Positions 16,661 to 27,020 of a stretch of 64,000 nt of DNA are shown here, piece by piece. The notes under the pieces are model-generated. The model saw nothing but the letters and a program-made list of their open reading frames with translations, searched no databases and was not told the origin of the DNA. How positions within the stretch are numbered: position 1 is the stretch's first letter; every line of letters starts with the position of its first letter. Source of the stretch: Sulfopaludibacter sp963835555 (GTDB lineage Bacteria > Acidobacteriota > Terriglobia > Bryobacterales > Bryobacteraceae); contig CAWIGC010000024.1 in assembly GCA_963835555.1 (NCBI GenBank), positions 1 through 64,000 on the forward strand, in the 5' to 3' direction. A program made the translations under genes and the position numbers.

Positions 16661-17671
16661 ATGATTCGCAAGTTCGTAACGGTCACGGCAATCATAACGC
16701 TGGCCGCTTGTCCCCTGCTGGCGGATTTCAGCTACCAGGAAAAGAGCACCATTACCGGGGGGGCCATGGCCGGTCTTCTCAAGATCGCCGGAGTGTTTTC
16801 CAAGCAGGCGCGCGAGCCCATGCAAAGCACCGTCTCGCTGAAGGGAGATCGCATGGTGTCGCGGGCGGCGAACCACATGAGCATCATTGACCTCAACAGC
16901 CAGACCATCACCACCGTCGATATGCAAAAGAAGTCCTGGTACGTCATGACCTTCGCCGAGATGAAACAGATGATGGAGCAGATGCAGCAGAGCATGCAGA
17001 ACTCCAAAAAGAATGGCGACAACACGCAAACAAGCTTCAAAGTGTCCGCCAAGAGCACCGGCGCCACCAAACAGGTGAACGGCTACGACGCCAAGGAAAT
17101 GGTCCTCAAAATGGAGATGGAGGGCACCGATCAGCAGAGTGGCCAGAAAGGCGCGATGGTGATCACGACGGATATGTGGATTACGCCCGCCGTCAGCGGT
17201 TATGCCGAAGTGCGGGACTTCCATAAGCGTATGGCGGAGAAACTGAACTGGTCGCCCAATGGCAATATGTTCGCCGCACGCCCGGAAGTGGCGCAGGGCA
17301 TGGCTGAGGTGTACAAGGAAATCGCCAAACTGGACGGGATGCCGGTGGTACAGAACGTCATCATGGGCGTCGAAGGACAGCCCGGCGACCAGGCGCAGTC
17401 GCAGCAGTCCGCCCAACCACAGCCGCAGGCGCAACCAGCGGAGCGGCCTTCCCTGGGTGGAGCGCTCGGAGGCATGCTGGGAGTGCGCCGCAATAAAAAG
17501 AGTTCGTCCGACCCGCCGCCGGAGAAAAGCAGCGGGAGTTCGCAGCCCGGCTCGCTACTGGAAATGACCACGGAATTAAGCGCATTTTCTTCGGCAGCGG
17601 TGGACGACTCGCAATTCGCGGTGCCGGCGGGCTTTAAGCAGGTCGAATCGCCCCTGCGCAAAAAGCAGTAG
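16661..17671 (+). CDS. Secreted protein of unknown function with Gln/Pro-rich linker
   Basis: Starting at ATG 16661 behind GGAGGA, the 336-aa product has a signal peptide (to about residue 22), a DUF4412-like beta-rich part in which Met- and Lys-rich segments alternate (about 30-230), a Gln/Ala/Pro-rich linker (about 245-265), and a C-terminal FAVPAGFKQVE motif common in this family. It is probably periplasmic or outer-membrane associated. No enzymatic motif is visible. An ATG at 16643 is possible but lacks a ribosome site. Confidence 0.65.
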   Translation: MIRKFVTVTAIITLAACPLLADFSYQEKSTITGGAMAGLLKIAGVFSKQAREPMQSTVSLKGDRMVSRAANHMSIIDLNSQTITTVDMQKKSWYVMTFAEMKQMMEQMQQSMQNSKKNGDNTQTSFKVSAKSTGATKQVNGYDAKEMVLKMEMEGTDQQSGQKGAMVITTDMWITPAVSGYAEVRDFHKRMAEKLNWSPNGNMFAARPEVAQGMAEVYKEIAKLDGMPVVQNVIMGVEGQPGDQAQSQQSAQPQPQAQPAERPSLGGALGGMLGVRRNKKSSSDPPPEKSSGSSQPGSLLEMTTELSAFSSAAVDDSQFAVPAGFKQVESPLRKKQ

Positions 17672-17687
17672 GGGCGGCGCGCCAATA

Positions 17688-18872
17688 CTAGTCTCCCAGG
17701 AATTTGCCGATCGGCCGCAATCCGTGCACGTTGTCGCACACTGCCTTGATGCCGGCGGTCAGCGGGATCGCCAGCAGCAGGCCGGGTGCGTCCCAAAGGA
17801 AGCCCCACAGCATCAGCGAAAACGTCACCACCAGGGGATTCAGGTGGACGCGCGACCCCACAATCTTCGGGTACAGCAGATTCAGGGCAATCAGGTGGAG
17901 CACCGCTACCGATATCACCACCAGGACATACGTCGGGAAGCGATTTGGCCCCAGCGCGGCGAACATGGGCGGCACCATGGCCAGCGGCAGCCCCACATAG
18001 GGCACCAGGCTCAGAAAGCCGCTGAGCGGGCCTACCAGCAGCGGGTACGGCAGGTGCATCAGCCCGAACATCACCGAACTGGTCAGCGCCAGCAACAAGC
18101 CCAGCAGAAAATTCCCCACCACGAAGGCCCGCACCATTTCCGCGATTCCCTGCAGGCTGCGCGTGGCCACCAGGCGGTCTTCGCCGTGAAAGAACTGCAG
18201 GAAGCTGCGATTGATATGATCGCGCCAGCTCAGCATGAAATACACCAGGAACGGAATAAACGACGCCATCAGGAAGAACTCATAGAGCGAACTGAGGCGG
18301 GTGGAAATGAAATCGCCGATGGGCGTGGGGTGTTCTTCGGCGGGCGCGCCCGGCGGCGCCTGCACCACCACAATGGGTTGCTGTGTGCGCGAGGCTTTCC
18401 CCTTCTTGGCAGCGGCGGCCTCCGTCTGCTGGGCCTTGAGGCGCTCCTGTTCGGCCTGCCGCTGACGCGCCGGCACCACCAGTTGGTAAGTTCGCTCCTC
18501 GGTTGCCGACAGTTTTTGGCGCACGTCGTCCACAATGTCGCCGATGCGCTGGCCGTACGTCGGCAAGTCCTGATAAATCGCCGCCAGTTGGGTATACGCG
18601 CCCATACCCAGAATGTACAGAATCAGCAGCGCCAGGCTGCACACCACGAAAGCCGCCAGGCTGCGCGGAAACCGCACGCGCATCAACAACGCCACAAACG
18701 GTTCCAGGATGAATGCAATCGTGATGGCGATCAGGGACGTGATAAAAAAGACGCGGCCGAAGTACAGGATCGCGATGATCACTCCGACCGCCACCACGGG
18801 CAAGGCCATGTGCCGCGCGTCCTGCGCGGTCTTCTCAGAGCTTGCGGTTGGTTTCACGATTCCTAGCGCCAC
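17688..18872 (-). CDS. AI-2E family transporter (PerM-like permease)
   Basis: Polytopic membrane protein of the PF01594 family with seven or eight predicted helices. Conserved segments include FIPFLVYFMLSWRD, LVGPLSGFLSLVPYVG and LNPLVVTFSLMLWG. A charged Lys/Gln/Ala-rich loop (about residues 125-165) between helices 3 and 4 is longer than usual. The family includes the AI-2 exporter TqsA and Na+/H+ antiporters, so the substrate is open. I prefer the GTG at 18872 (VALGIVKP); ATG 18809 and an upstream ATG 18941 are alternatives. Confidence 0.8.
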   Translation of the reverse strand: MALGIVKPTASSEKTAQDARHMALPVVAVGVIIAILYFGRVFFITSLIAITIAFILEPFVALLMRVRFPRSLAAFVVCSLALLILYILGMGAYTQLAAIYQDLPTYGQRIGDIVDDVRQKLSATEERTYQLVVPARQRQAEQERLKAQQTEAAAAKKGKASRTQQPIVVVQAPPGAPAEEHPTPIGDFISTRLSSLYEFFLMASFIPFLVYFMLSWRDHINRSFLQFFHGEDRLVATRSLQGIAEMVRAFVVGNFLLGLLLALTSSVMFGLMHLPYPLLVGPLSGFLSLVPYVGLPLAMVPPMFAALGPNRFPTYVLVVISVAVLHLIALNLLYPKIVGSRVHLNPLVVTFSLMLWGFLWDAPGLLLAIPLTAGIKAVCDNVHGLRPIGKFLGD

Positions 18873-18931
18873 GGCGCGGATATGACCTTTGCCTCGAATG
18901 TAGCATGTGGCCGCGACTATAATGAAATTGC

Positions 18932-19354
18932 TTGAGCCCACCGACGCACCGAATCCTCGCCCTCGACCTGGGTAAGAAACGCATCGGCCTCGCCATCAGC
19001 GATCCGCTGGGCATCACCGCCCAGGGCATGCCGAATCTCCAGCGCACCAATAAGCGCAGAGACCTGGAAGCGCTCCAGCAACTCATCCGCGAGCGCGAGG
19101 TCGGCCTTATCCTGCTGGGCAACCCCATCAATATGCGCGGCTCCGAAGGCCGCCAGTCCGGCTGGGTTCGCGAGTTCGCCGGCGCTCTGGAAGCCCGCAC
19201 CGGACTGCCCGTCAAACTCTGGGATGAGCGGCTCACCAGCGTGGAAGCCGGGCGCGTGCTGCGCTCCAGCGGGATCAGCATCGAAAAACGGGCCGCCGCT
19301 GTCGATCGTCTCTCCGCCGTGATTCTGCTGCAAAGTTATCTCGATTCCTTATGA
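18932..19354 (+). CDS. ruvX: Putative pre-16S rRNA nuclease / Holliday junction resolvase-like YqgF
   Basis: RNase H-like fold protein of 140 aa with LALDLGKKRIGLAISD (catalytic Asp, about residues 9-24), LLGNPINMRGSEG, WDERLTSVEA and VDRLSAVILLQSYLD. In Escherichia coli this family matures the 16S rRNA 5' end. The only in-frame start that includes the conserved N-terminus is TTG 18932. Its stop overlaps the mltG ATG (ATGA), so the pair is translationally coupled. Confidence 0.9.
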   Translation: MSPPTHRILALDLGKKRIGLAISDPLGITAQGMPNLQRTNKRRDLEALQQLIREREVGLILLGNPINMRGSEGRQSGWVREFAGALEARTGLPVKLWDERLTSVEAGRVLRSSGISIEKRAAAVDRLSAVILLQSYLDSL

Positions 19355-20346
19355 GGATATTGCGCGCTTTCGGCCTCCTCGCGCTCCTGGCGGCGCTCGC
19401 CTGCGGGTACCTGTTTTACCGCATTGAGGCGCCTTACCAGGGCTTTCAGGACACCGTCTATGTCGATCTGCCGCACGGCACCACCACCGACGCTATCGCC
19501 ACCCTGCTCACGCGGGCGGGGGTGGTGCGCAGCCGCTCCGACTTTCTGTTGGCCCGCATGATCCATCGCGGCCCGGTGCTGCAGGCCGGCGAGTATCGCT
19601 TCGACCGGGCGGCTTCGCCCCGCGAGGTGCTGGACCGCATCGCGCGCGGCGACATCTTCTTCCTGCCGCTGGTGGTTCCCGAAGGCCGGAACATGTTCGA
19701 AATCGCCGCCGAGGCCGAACGGCTGGGCCTCTTCTCCGCGGCGCAATTCGTGGCTGCGGCCCGCGACCCGAAAATGATCCGCGATCTGGATCCGGAGGCG
19801 CCCACGCTCGAAGGCTATCTCTACCCGGGTACCTACCGGCTGAACCGCCGCTCCACGCCGGAAAGCGTCTGCCGTCTCATGACCGCTAAATTCCGTGACG
19901 CCTGGCGCAACATCCCGCGCGGCGGCGACGTCCATCAGTCTGTGACTCTGGCCTCGCTGGTGGAAAAAGAGGCAAAAGTACCCGAGGATCGCCCCCGCAT
20001 CGCCGCGGTCTTCGAAAACCGGTTGCGCATCGGCATGAAGCTGGATTGCGATCCGACCACAATTTACGCCGCGCTCCTGGATCACCACTATCGCGGCGCC
20101 ATCTACCGCTCGGACCTGGAAAGCGACAACCCGTACAACACATACCGCCATGCCGGTCTGCCGCCCGGGCCCATCGCCAGCCCGGGACTGGCTTCGATTC
20201 ACGCCGTCCTCCATCCGGCCGCGAGTGACGCCCTGTACTTCGTGCTGCGGCCCGACGGCTCCGGTCTGCATCAGTTCAGCAACACCCGGGAGGCGCACAT
20301 GGCGGCCGCCGAAAAATATCACCGTGGACTCAAGAAAGTCCGTTAA
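19351..20346 (+). CDS. mltG: Endolytic murein transglycosylase MltG
   Basis: Cleaves nascent glycan strands at the cytoplasmic membrane. The 331-aa protein has one N-terminal transmembrane helix (about residues 5-23), a LysM-like region, and the YceG catalytic domain with SLVEKEAKVPEDRP, in which the glutamate is catalytic, followed by KLDCDPTTIYA and YNTYRHAGLPPGPI(A)SPG. It overlaps ruvX by four bases and the next gene by 23. Confidence 0.93.
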   Translation: MRILRAFGLLALLAALACGYLFYRIEAPYQGFQDTVYVDLPHGTTTDAIATLLTRAGVVRSRSDFLLARMIHRGPVLQAGEYRFDRAASPREVLDRIARGDIFFLPLVVPEGRNMFEIAAEAERLGLFSAAQFVAAARDPKMIRDLDPEAPTLEGYLYPGTYRLNRRSTPESVCRLMTAKFRDAWRNIPRGGDVHQSVTLASLVEKEAKVPEDRPRIAAVFENRLRIGMKLDCDPTTIYAALLDHHYRGAIYRSDLESDNPYNTYRHAGLPPGPIASPGLASIHAVLHPAASDALYFVLRPDGSGLHQFSNTREAHMAAAEKYHRGLKKVR

Positions 20347-20779
20347 GCAGCAGTTGCGCGAAATTCTCGCGGCGGAGTCGCCCACCGCGGTCACAGAGGC
20401 GGTGTGGCACGGCCTGCTGATGCGCCTGGCGCCGGTTTCCGAAAGCTACCTGCGGGAACTGTTGCGCGCCGCCGGCCTGCCCATCCACCAGCCCTACGCC
20501 GGCGTCCGCCAGCACACCTTCGAGGAGCTGGAACAATCCCTCCGCGAGATGCTCCAGGTGTACACCGAGGCCATGGCGGCGGGCAATCGGGACCGCGCCC
20601 GCTACTGCCGCCGCCAGGTGATCGGCGCTAAGGATCGCGCCAAATTCCTCGCGCAGAATCCCGGCACACCGCCGGAAAAGCAGGAGCAGAAGCAGGAGAT
20701 GGCCCAGTGGATGCTCGTCTGGCTGGAAAATCCCGAAGTCTTCCCCGCCTGGGTGGACGCGCGCAAGTTAGTCCGCTAG
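20324..20779 (+). CDS. Hypothetical protein downstream of mltG
   Basis: A 151-aa protein from GTG 20324, which overlaps the mltG end. It is helical and charged (REILAAESPTAVTEAVWHGLL..., then a Lys/Gln-rich C-terminus) with no signal peptide. Three genes in tight overlap (ruvX, mltG, this one) suggest one operon. The product may support cell-wall or rRNA functions, but I recognise no family. The frame is clearly coding by composition. Its 3' end overlaps the convergent gene by 12 bp. Confidence 0.6.
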   Translation: MDSRKSVKQQLREILAAESPTAVTEAVWHGLLMRLAPVSESYLRELLRAAGLPIHQPYAGVRQHTFEELEQSLREMLQVYTEAMAAGNRDRARYCRRQVIGAKDRAKFLAQNPGTPPEKQEQKQEMAQWMLVWLENPEVFPAWVDARKLVR

Positions 20780-21433
20780 CCCGGCGATATCCCGGCTTTC
20801 GATCACGCGCCGGGGCGCGCCCTGCCTCGCCAGCCCGAGCATCGCACGGCCCAGCTTCCCCGTCGTCGTCACATAGCGCGGAAACACACGGCGCAGCACC
20901 GGGTACAGCGGGCGGCACATGGTATAGAGCGTCTGGTAAAGCCTGGTCCTCGACCGGATGCCGTTTTCGGGCAGAATCATAGCCGGCCGCAGAGCGTACG
21001 CCGCTTTGAAATTCATGCGAAACACGGCGTTCTCCGCGGCGCCCTTGACCCGCGCCCACATGGTCCGGCCGCTCTCCGTACTGTCCGCCCCCGCTCCCGA
21101 AACGAAGACGAACGTCATCGCCGGGTTCAAGCGGGCCAGCGTCTGCGCCACCGAAACTGTCAAATCGAGCGTGACATGCCGGTAGGCTTCTTCGCTGATT
21201 CCCGCCGAGGTCACGCCCAGGCAATAAAAGCAGACATCGAAACCCTTCAGTTCGCCCTCGATCGGCGTCAGGTGGAACAGGTCCGGCAGAATCAGGTTGC
21301 GCAGTTTGGCGTGACGCTGGGTGGTGGGGCTGCGTCCGACGCAGATCACCTTTTCCACGCCGGCATCCAGCAGGCATTCCCGCAAGACGCTTTGGCCCAC
21401 CATGCCGGTCGCGCCGAACAGGATCGCCTTCAT
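20768..21433 (-). CDS. NAD(P)-binding epimerase/oxidoreductase-like protein
   Basis: A 221-aa atypical SDR. GATGMVGQSVLREC (about residues 7-20) is the nucleotide-binding motif of the NAD(P)H-binding/HTATIP2-like group. FYCLGVTSAG and FVFVSGAGAD follow the pattern of that group. No canonical YxxxK pair is evident. The next gene upstream on the same strand ends one base before this one starts, so both are probably cotranscribed. Substrate unknown. Confidence 0.75.
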   Translation of the reverse strand: MKAILFGATGMVGQSVLRECLLDAGVEKVICVGRSPTTQRHAKLRNLILPDLFHLTPIEGELKGFDVCFYCLGVTSAGISEEAYRHVTLDLTVSVAQTLARLNPAMTFVFVSGAGADSTESGRTMWARVKGAAENAVFRMNFKAAYALRPAMILPENGIRSRTRLYQTLYTMCRPLYPVLRRVFPRYVTTTGKLGRAMLGLARQGAPRRVIESRDIAGLAD

Positions 21434-21895
21434 TTACTGTGCGACCTTGATGGCCAGGTACGAAATCTGCTTGCCGCGCTCGACCTTCATCTGGTGCGGG
21501 GTTTTGGCGGGGATGGTCAGCACATCGCCAGGTCCCACCTTTTTGTCCACGCCCCCGCTGATGGTGGCGCCGCGGATCTCGTGAGGCTGCGTGGTCTTGC
21601 CGTCGGGAATCGTGCCGCCCACCGTGAGGGTGCCTTCACCGGCGGTGATCACGAAGATGTCGGCCTGGGTTTCGTGAAACTCCGCGCTACCGGACTCTTT
21701 TCGCAATACCGTGGCGAAGGTGTAGTTGCCCAGGTTGGCCACCGGCTGGCTGGTCATCATGGCTCCGGCCAGTTTAGAGGACAGAGTAGCGGGAAGCGCC
21801 TTCAGTTCCGACGCCTTCCAGATGTAGAAACCCGTGGGATCTCCAGCGGGGAACGCAAATCCGGCGGCAAGCAACAGCAGTAGAAACGGTTTCAT
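21434..21895 (-). CDS. Secreted cupin-domain protein
   Basis: A 153-aa protein with a signal peptide (about residues 1-17) and a single cupin barrel: HETQADIFVITAGEGTLTVGG (about 74-94) and the second motif PGDVLTIPAKTPHQ (about 122-135). The metal-ligand pattern is partial (H, Q, D in motif 1), so catalytic activity is uncertain. It precedes the oxidoreductase-like gene without spacing. Confidence 0.75.
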   Translation of the reverse strand: MKPFLLLLLAAGFAFPAGDPTGFYIWKASELKALPATLSSKLAGAMMTSQPVANLGNYTFATVLRKESGSAEFHETQADIFVITAGEGTLTVGGTIPDGKTTQPHEIRGATISGGVDKKVGPGDVLTIPAKTPHQMKVERGKQISYLAIKVAQ

Positions 21896-21925
21896 GGGTA
21901 CACGGTACCACGCTCGCGCGCCGGC

Positions 21926-24449
21926 CTACCGCGCGGTGATCAGGAAAGGCGTGCTGGGCGCGCCGTCCACCCACACGACAACCGGCGCCTGAGCGCCCCC
22001 GAAGGACTGCGTCAGCGCGAACTGCACCTGTCCCGAGCCGGTCTGCAGCGACCGTCATCGGCAATCCGTTGACCGTCACCTGAATGCGGGCGGGGTTGGC
22101 CGCTACCGTGGAATCCAGCCCGGTCAGCGTGGCGGTGAGGACGTCGCCGGGACCGGCGGTGGAACCTGACGACGCCCCGGTGATGGCGGTGATGGTGGGC
22201 GGCGGACCGGCGATCTGCGCTTCCACCGTTGCCGTGCCCGAACCGGTGTTCAGCACCACAGCCGCCGGACCCACTCCCACGCTGCCCGGAGAGAGGAAAT
22301 TGATTTGTGTCGGCGAGGCATACAGCACGGTCGCCGGCGCACCGTTCACCGTCAATTGCACGCCGCTCACCGATTGCCCCAGGTTCGCACCGTACAGCAC
22401 GCCGTAATTGCCCTGGTAGATGACGCCCGGAAAGTTGGTCACACCGTTGACCACGATTTCGATTTGAGGCTGCGGCGTGGCGCTTTGGATCTGGAATGCG
22501 CCGGATTGCTCGATCACTGTCATGCCGGAAGCGATGCTCACCGCGAACGAACCGGACGCCGCGGCCGGGCTGACCAATATGTTGGCCACCAGGTGCGTGG
22601 GGCCGGCCACCCACACCCGGCTCACCGTCACATCGCTGGAGCCGAATCCCACGCTTACCTGGCCGTCCACGAATTGCGTTCCCGAAGTGACAATGTCTAC
22701 TCTGGCCGAGAAGGGCACGCCGAATACGCCGGCCGGCACCGCCGCTGGCGAAATACTCTGGAACTGCGGCGTTCCTCCGGCGGGGTACGTATAGGTGGGT
22801 GGATTCTGGCTCTGGATGAACAGAGAGTTTTGCGCGTCGCTATTGTACACCGCGACCGTGGCAATCTGGCCGCCGGGCGCTGCCGGAGGAGTCACCACAA
22901 TGCTGTTGCCGGCCGCATTGTAGACGCCGGGCGCCTGCATGCCATCGAAAAATACCCGGCTATCCGGACCGAAACCGGCGCCGCTGACGGTCACCGTGCC
23001 ATCGCCGTTGGACGTCACCGCGTTGACTACCGGCGGCCCTTTCTGCACCATGTCCACGGCATCGGGCAGTACGTAGATATCGCTGCCGAAATTCAGCACC
23101 AGGTGGCGCGGTCCTACCCCCGCCGTGGGCGAGGAAGCAAACGACATCACCAGCGCCGGACCGGCGGACGAGGTGTACGGGGCGAAGTTGGCTCCGCCTA
23201 CTCCCAACAGAGTCACCGATTGGGGGGTGGGGATAGCCGGCACTCCGGAACTGGTCAACCCCACAATGAACGACGCCGACTGCGTTTCGTCGATAAACGC
23301 GGGCGTGATCCCGATATACGTCTGCGGCAACTGGAACGGGTAGGTGCGAGCCGCCGGATCCAGATAGCTCCATGTCTGCACGTCATACGTCGGCACGCCG
23401 GACGCCGGCTGCACGATAAAGTTCTGGTTGTTGAAGCTGGAGCCGGGAGCCACAGCGTACTGCACGGCCTGGCCCGGATCCTGCACGCCGGGATAAAATA
23501 CCGTGCGGAAGGGCGCGCTGGCGGCGACCGGCTGGCCGGAATCGTACAGCGGCAGTTGCAGCCCCTCGCCGCCCGGCACCACGGCATCCGGCGGCAGCGG
23601 GTGGACGTAAAGCTGGTACGTATTGGGAGGCAGGCCGAGGATGGTGTAGGATCCGTCGGGGTTGGTCAGCGAGCTTACCGCCGGCCCGTTGTTCGGAATC
23701 GCCACCACCGAGGCCAGCGATACGGCCCCTCCGTTGGAATAGGTCACCCGCCCGGAGATAGTCCCGAAGTTGGCGGTCCAATTGGCCGCGGGGTACAGCA
23801 CCGAGAGCCCCGCCATGTCATCGGCGTCGATGGGCCGCGCGCGCGACGTATTGCGGATCGTGCCTTGCGACATCGCCGACGCCGTCCAGGTGTGTTGCAA
23901 GCCCATCGCGTGGCCGATCTCATGCACCACGGTGGTGAAGAAGGTCTCGTAGTAGCTGGGGCCCGGCTGCTGGCTGGTGTTGTTGGTCAGCATCACCTGG
24001 GAGTGAGAAATCGGTACGAATAGTCCGGCAAAGGAAGGAGACGCCGGCACACTCACGCTGGTCAAACCCAGCACCCCGGGTCCCAGGTCCTGAAACACGA
24101 CTTCCGCATGCGGCGTAGTCGAAGTCTGACCGGAGGGCTTCAGACCGCCGTACATCACGCGCAGGCTGGAGCTCTGTACCGAGTTCCACGCAGCCAGCGC
24201 CTGCTTTACTTCCGCCAGCACCGAGCCGAAACTGTCGTTTGGGTAATACGTGGAGGGGCCGTTATCGGCCACCGTAAACACCAGGGTATTGTTCACCAGG
24301 CGGGTCAGGTCGAACCTGGCCTGCATGGGATAGAAGGGCGAGCTGCGGTAGTAATAAACGTAATGATAATAAGCTTCCGCGGGCCCGCCCAATAAAATAG
24401 CCGCTGCTGCCACGATGCACAGCTTGCGAAGAAGGCTTTTTCCCTTCAC
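21926..24449 (-). CDS. Secreted matrixin-like metalloprotease with Solibacter-type C-terminal modules, one frameshift
   Basis: Signal peptide (about 1-26), then a metzincin domain with HEIGHAMGLQH (His176, Glu177, His180, His186), a carboxypeptidase-regulatory-like beta domain near residue 235, IPT/TIG-like repeats, and a C-terminal module (GVTNFPGVIYQGNYGVLYG, LYASPTQINFL) like the Solibacter-specific TIGR03437 domain. Near 22041-22055 one base is missing. The conserved ending (LQTGSGQVQ to STPFLITAR) is in another frame stopping at 21926. It is expected to be exported and zinc dependent. It shares an ATGA-like overlap with the upstream gene. Confidence 0.75.
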
Positions 24450-25048
24450 TATTGCCTCGTCCCCGCCAGTGCGCCGGCAATCTGGGAACGCAGATCGCTC
24501 AGTTTCATGGTCACCGTCTGATCTTTGACGGCGTGGCCGGTCTTCGGATCCAACATCAACTCCTGGCTGGCGCTCCGCGTCACCGTGGGATTAGCCGAGC
24601 CGCCGCCCGCCACCGAGAACATGCCTTGGGTCAAACCAATTACCTGGTTCAAGCCATCCGCTCCGGCCCACAGGAAGAACACATACTCGTCGCCTTTGTT
24701 AAACTTCGGAGTACCCGGCACTACTTGCTGAATGCCGTTGGCGGTTCCGCCGCGCACTACGAATTCGGTGACGCTTTGCCCCTTCAACCGCTCGCTCACC
24801 TGGACCTTGTAATGCGTGTAAATCGCCTGCCCGGAAATCGCGGCGTAGGAATCCAGCACTTTCGCCCGCACGATAGCGGTTGACTGAGCCGCCATGTCGG
24901 TCAGCGACAGGCGCGCCAATGTGGCGGCACACAGCGGTGCAAGGCACACAGCCAAGACCGCCGTTAGTTGCAGAGCACGCTTCACGAAATTGTAAAAAGC
25001 AGTTCTGGTTCCAATCGAACGCGCTGAAACCAATGCCTTTACATTCAT
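24449..25048 (-). CDS. Secreted protein of unknown function preceding the metalloprotease
   Basis: Starting at ATG 25048, the product is 199 aa with an N-terminal hydrophobic segment ending LAPLCAATLA (about residues 29-45). The mature part has beta-strand pattern with VRAKVLDSYA, VQVSERLKGQ and GDEYVFFLW, resembling a conserved domain found beside secreted metalloproteases in this phylum. Its stop abuts the protease start, so the two are coupled. It may be an inhibitor or chaperone for the protease, but this is only inferred from position. Confidence 0.6.
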   Translation of the reverse strand: MNVKALVSARSIGTRTAFYNFVKRALQLTAVLAVCLAPLCAATLARLSLTDMAAQSTAIVRAKVLDSYAAISGQAIYTHYKVQVSERLKGQSVTEFVVRGGTANGIQQVVPGTPKFNKGDEYVFFLWAGADGLNQVIGLTQGMFSVAGGGSANPTVTRSASQELMLDPKTGHAVKDQTVTMKLSDLRSQIAGALAGTRQ

Positions 25049-25078
25049 CTTACACGGATTTGTGTGTACCTGCGACAC

Positions 25079-25105
25079 GGTGATGAGACACACTGTCCCA
25101 TCACC
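25079..25105 (-). terminator. Stem-loop downstream of mntH-usp
   Basis: GGTGATG and CATCACC form a 7-bp stem around a 13-base loop, 5 bp after the mntH-usp stop. No U tract follows, so termination strength is uncertain. Confidence 0.35.
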
Positions 25106-25109
25106 CGAG

Positions 25110-27015
25110 TCAGGGTTTTCCCGGCCGCACAATCAGCATCGGCACCTGCAGGTGGTGCCTCACCGGGTTGATCGTGTTTCCGAAGATCAGGTCCTTCAGG
25201 CCGCCGTGTCCGTGCGCGCCCATGATCAACAGGTCGGGTTTCACTTCCCGGGCGTAGCGGATGATTTCTTTGGTAGGCGAGGGCGAATGCGAGATGCTGG
25301 TCTCTACCGAGACTTCCTGCAACCGTAACGACTGGGCGATCCGTTCCAGATACTGTTCGCCCAACTCAACCTCAACGGTGGATGCGGCGCCGCCGTAGAT
25401 CCGGCTGGTGACGCCCTCTTCCACGTGCAGCAGGTAGATCTTCGCGCCATAAATGCGCGCCATGGCGGCAGCGTGGTTCAAGGCCAACTGGTCCAGTTCG
25501 GTGTGGTCCAGCGGCACCAGAATCCGCTGGTAACGCGGAGCTTCGCCGGCTTCAGCGCCCTTGGTGTCGGGCAGGGTCACCGGCGCCATGCCGAGTTTAC
25601 GGCGCGTCAGCAGCGGTTCCAGCGTAACAAAGCCCAGCAGCAGCAACAGCATGATTCCGGTGGGCACGGTGAATAGCCACACCAGCGGCCGCCACGCGCC
25701 CGCCTTCGCCAGCCAGCCCGAAATCACCGGCACCGCCAGGATCACGTTCAACACCACCACGATGAGGGCGGTGGCCCAAGCCAGAATCCGCACCCACGCG
25801 CGGATTGGCGAAGGTCCCCATGCGCGTGCGGTCTCCCGTAAAGTGAATCAGCGGAATGATGGCGAACGGCAATTGCATGCTCAGCAAAACCTGGCTGAGA
25901 ATAATCAAACCGAACGTCGCCTGGTCGCCCGCGAAGTAGATGGTCAGCGCGGCCGGAATTATCGCCATTGACCGGGTGATCAGGCGGCGAAGCCAGGGAC
26001 GCATGCGAAAATTCAGGTAGCCTTCCATGACCACCTGGCCCGCCAGCGTTCCGGTCAGCGTGGAGGATTGGCCCGAACACAGCAGCGCTACGGCGAACAG
26101 AATGCCCGCCAGACTGGTGCCCAGCAAAGGCACCAGCAGCACCTGTGCCTGTTGAATTTCCGTGACGATGATGCCGCGCCGGAAAAACACCGCCGCGGCC
26201 AGCACCAGGATGGCCACGTTGACGAACATCGCGCCATTCAAGGCGACCACCGAATCGATCAGATTATAGCGGCACGCCGTCCGTTTGGCTGCCTCGTTCT
26301 GCCCGATGTGGCGGGTCTGCACCAGCGCCGAATGCAGGTACAGATTGTGCGGCATCACCGTGGCTCCCAGGATGCCGATGGCGATGTACAGACTGTCGCC
26401 GTTCAGGCGCGGGGCCAGTCCGGTGACCATCTCGCTCCAACCCGGCCTGGCCCAGAAAATCTCGATGCAGAAGCAGATCGCCATCACCGAGATCATCGCC
26501 AGCACGAAGGCTTCGACGATGCGGATGCCGAAACTCTGAAACCACAAGACCAGCAGGGTGTCCAACGCCGTAATCAAAACGCCGTACAACAGCGGAATGT
26601 GAAACAGCAGGTTCAGCCCGATGGCCGCCCCCAGCACTTCCGCCAGGTCGCAGGCTGCGATGGCCACTTCGCACAGTCCCCACAGCGCCAAATTGATCCG
26701 TCGCGGGTAAGTCTCGCGGCAGGCCTGCGCCAGGTCCCGGCCCGAAACGATCCCCAGGCGTGCGCTCAACGTCTGCAGCAGGATGGCCATGGCGTTGGAC
26801 ATGACCAGCACCCACAGCAGACGGTACCCGAAACGGGCGCCGCCTTCCAGGTCCGTGGCCCAGTTGCCCGGGTCCATATACCCCACGCTCACCAGATACG
26901 CCGGCCCGGCGAACGCGAACATGCGCCGCCAGAAAGAGACCTGACCCGTGCCGACGCTGGCATGCACGTCGGAAAGCGAGCGGTCATTGTGGCGCAACTG
27001 TCCCACCGTGCTCAT
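25110..27015 (-). CDS. mntH: Nramp-type Mn2+/Fe2+ transporter fused to a universal stress domain, one frameshift
   Basis: Proton-coupled divalent metal importer. The N-terminal part has the Nramp motifs GYMDPGNWATDLEGG (about 46-60) and ATVMPHNLYLHS. The last two membrane helices continue in a second frame (RILAWATALIVVVLN, WLFTVPTGIMLLLLLG), followed by a UspA domain with ILVPLDHTELDQLAL and the ATP-binding MGAHGHGGLKDLIFGN. One missing base near 25795-25803 separates the halves; joined, the protein is about 635 aa. The fused Usp domain could couple import to nucleotide or stress state. Confidence 0.8.
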
Positions 27016-27020
27016 ATAGA

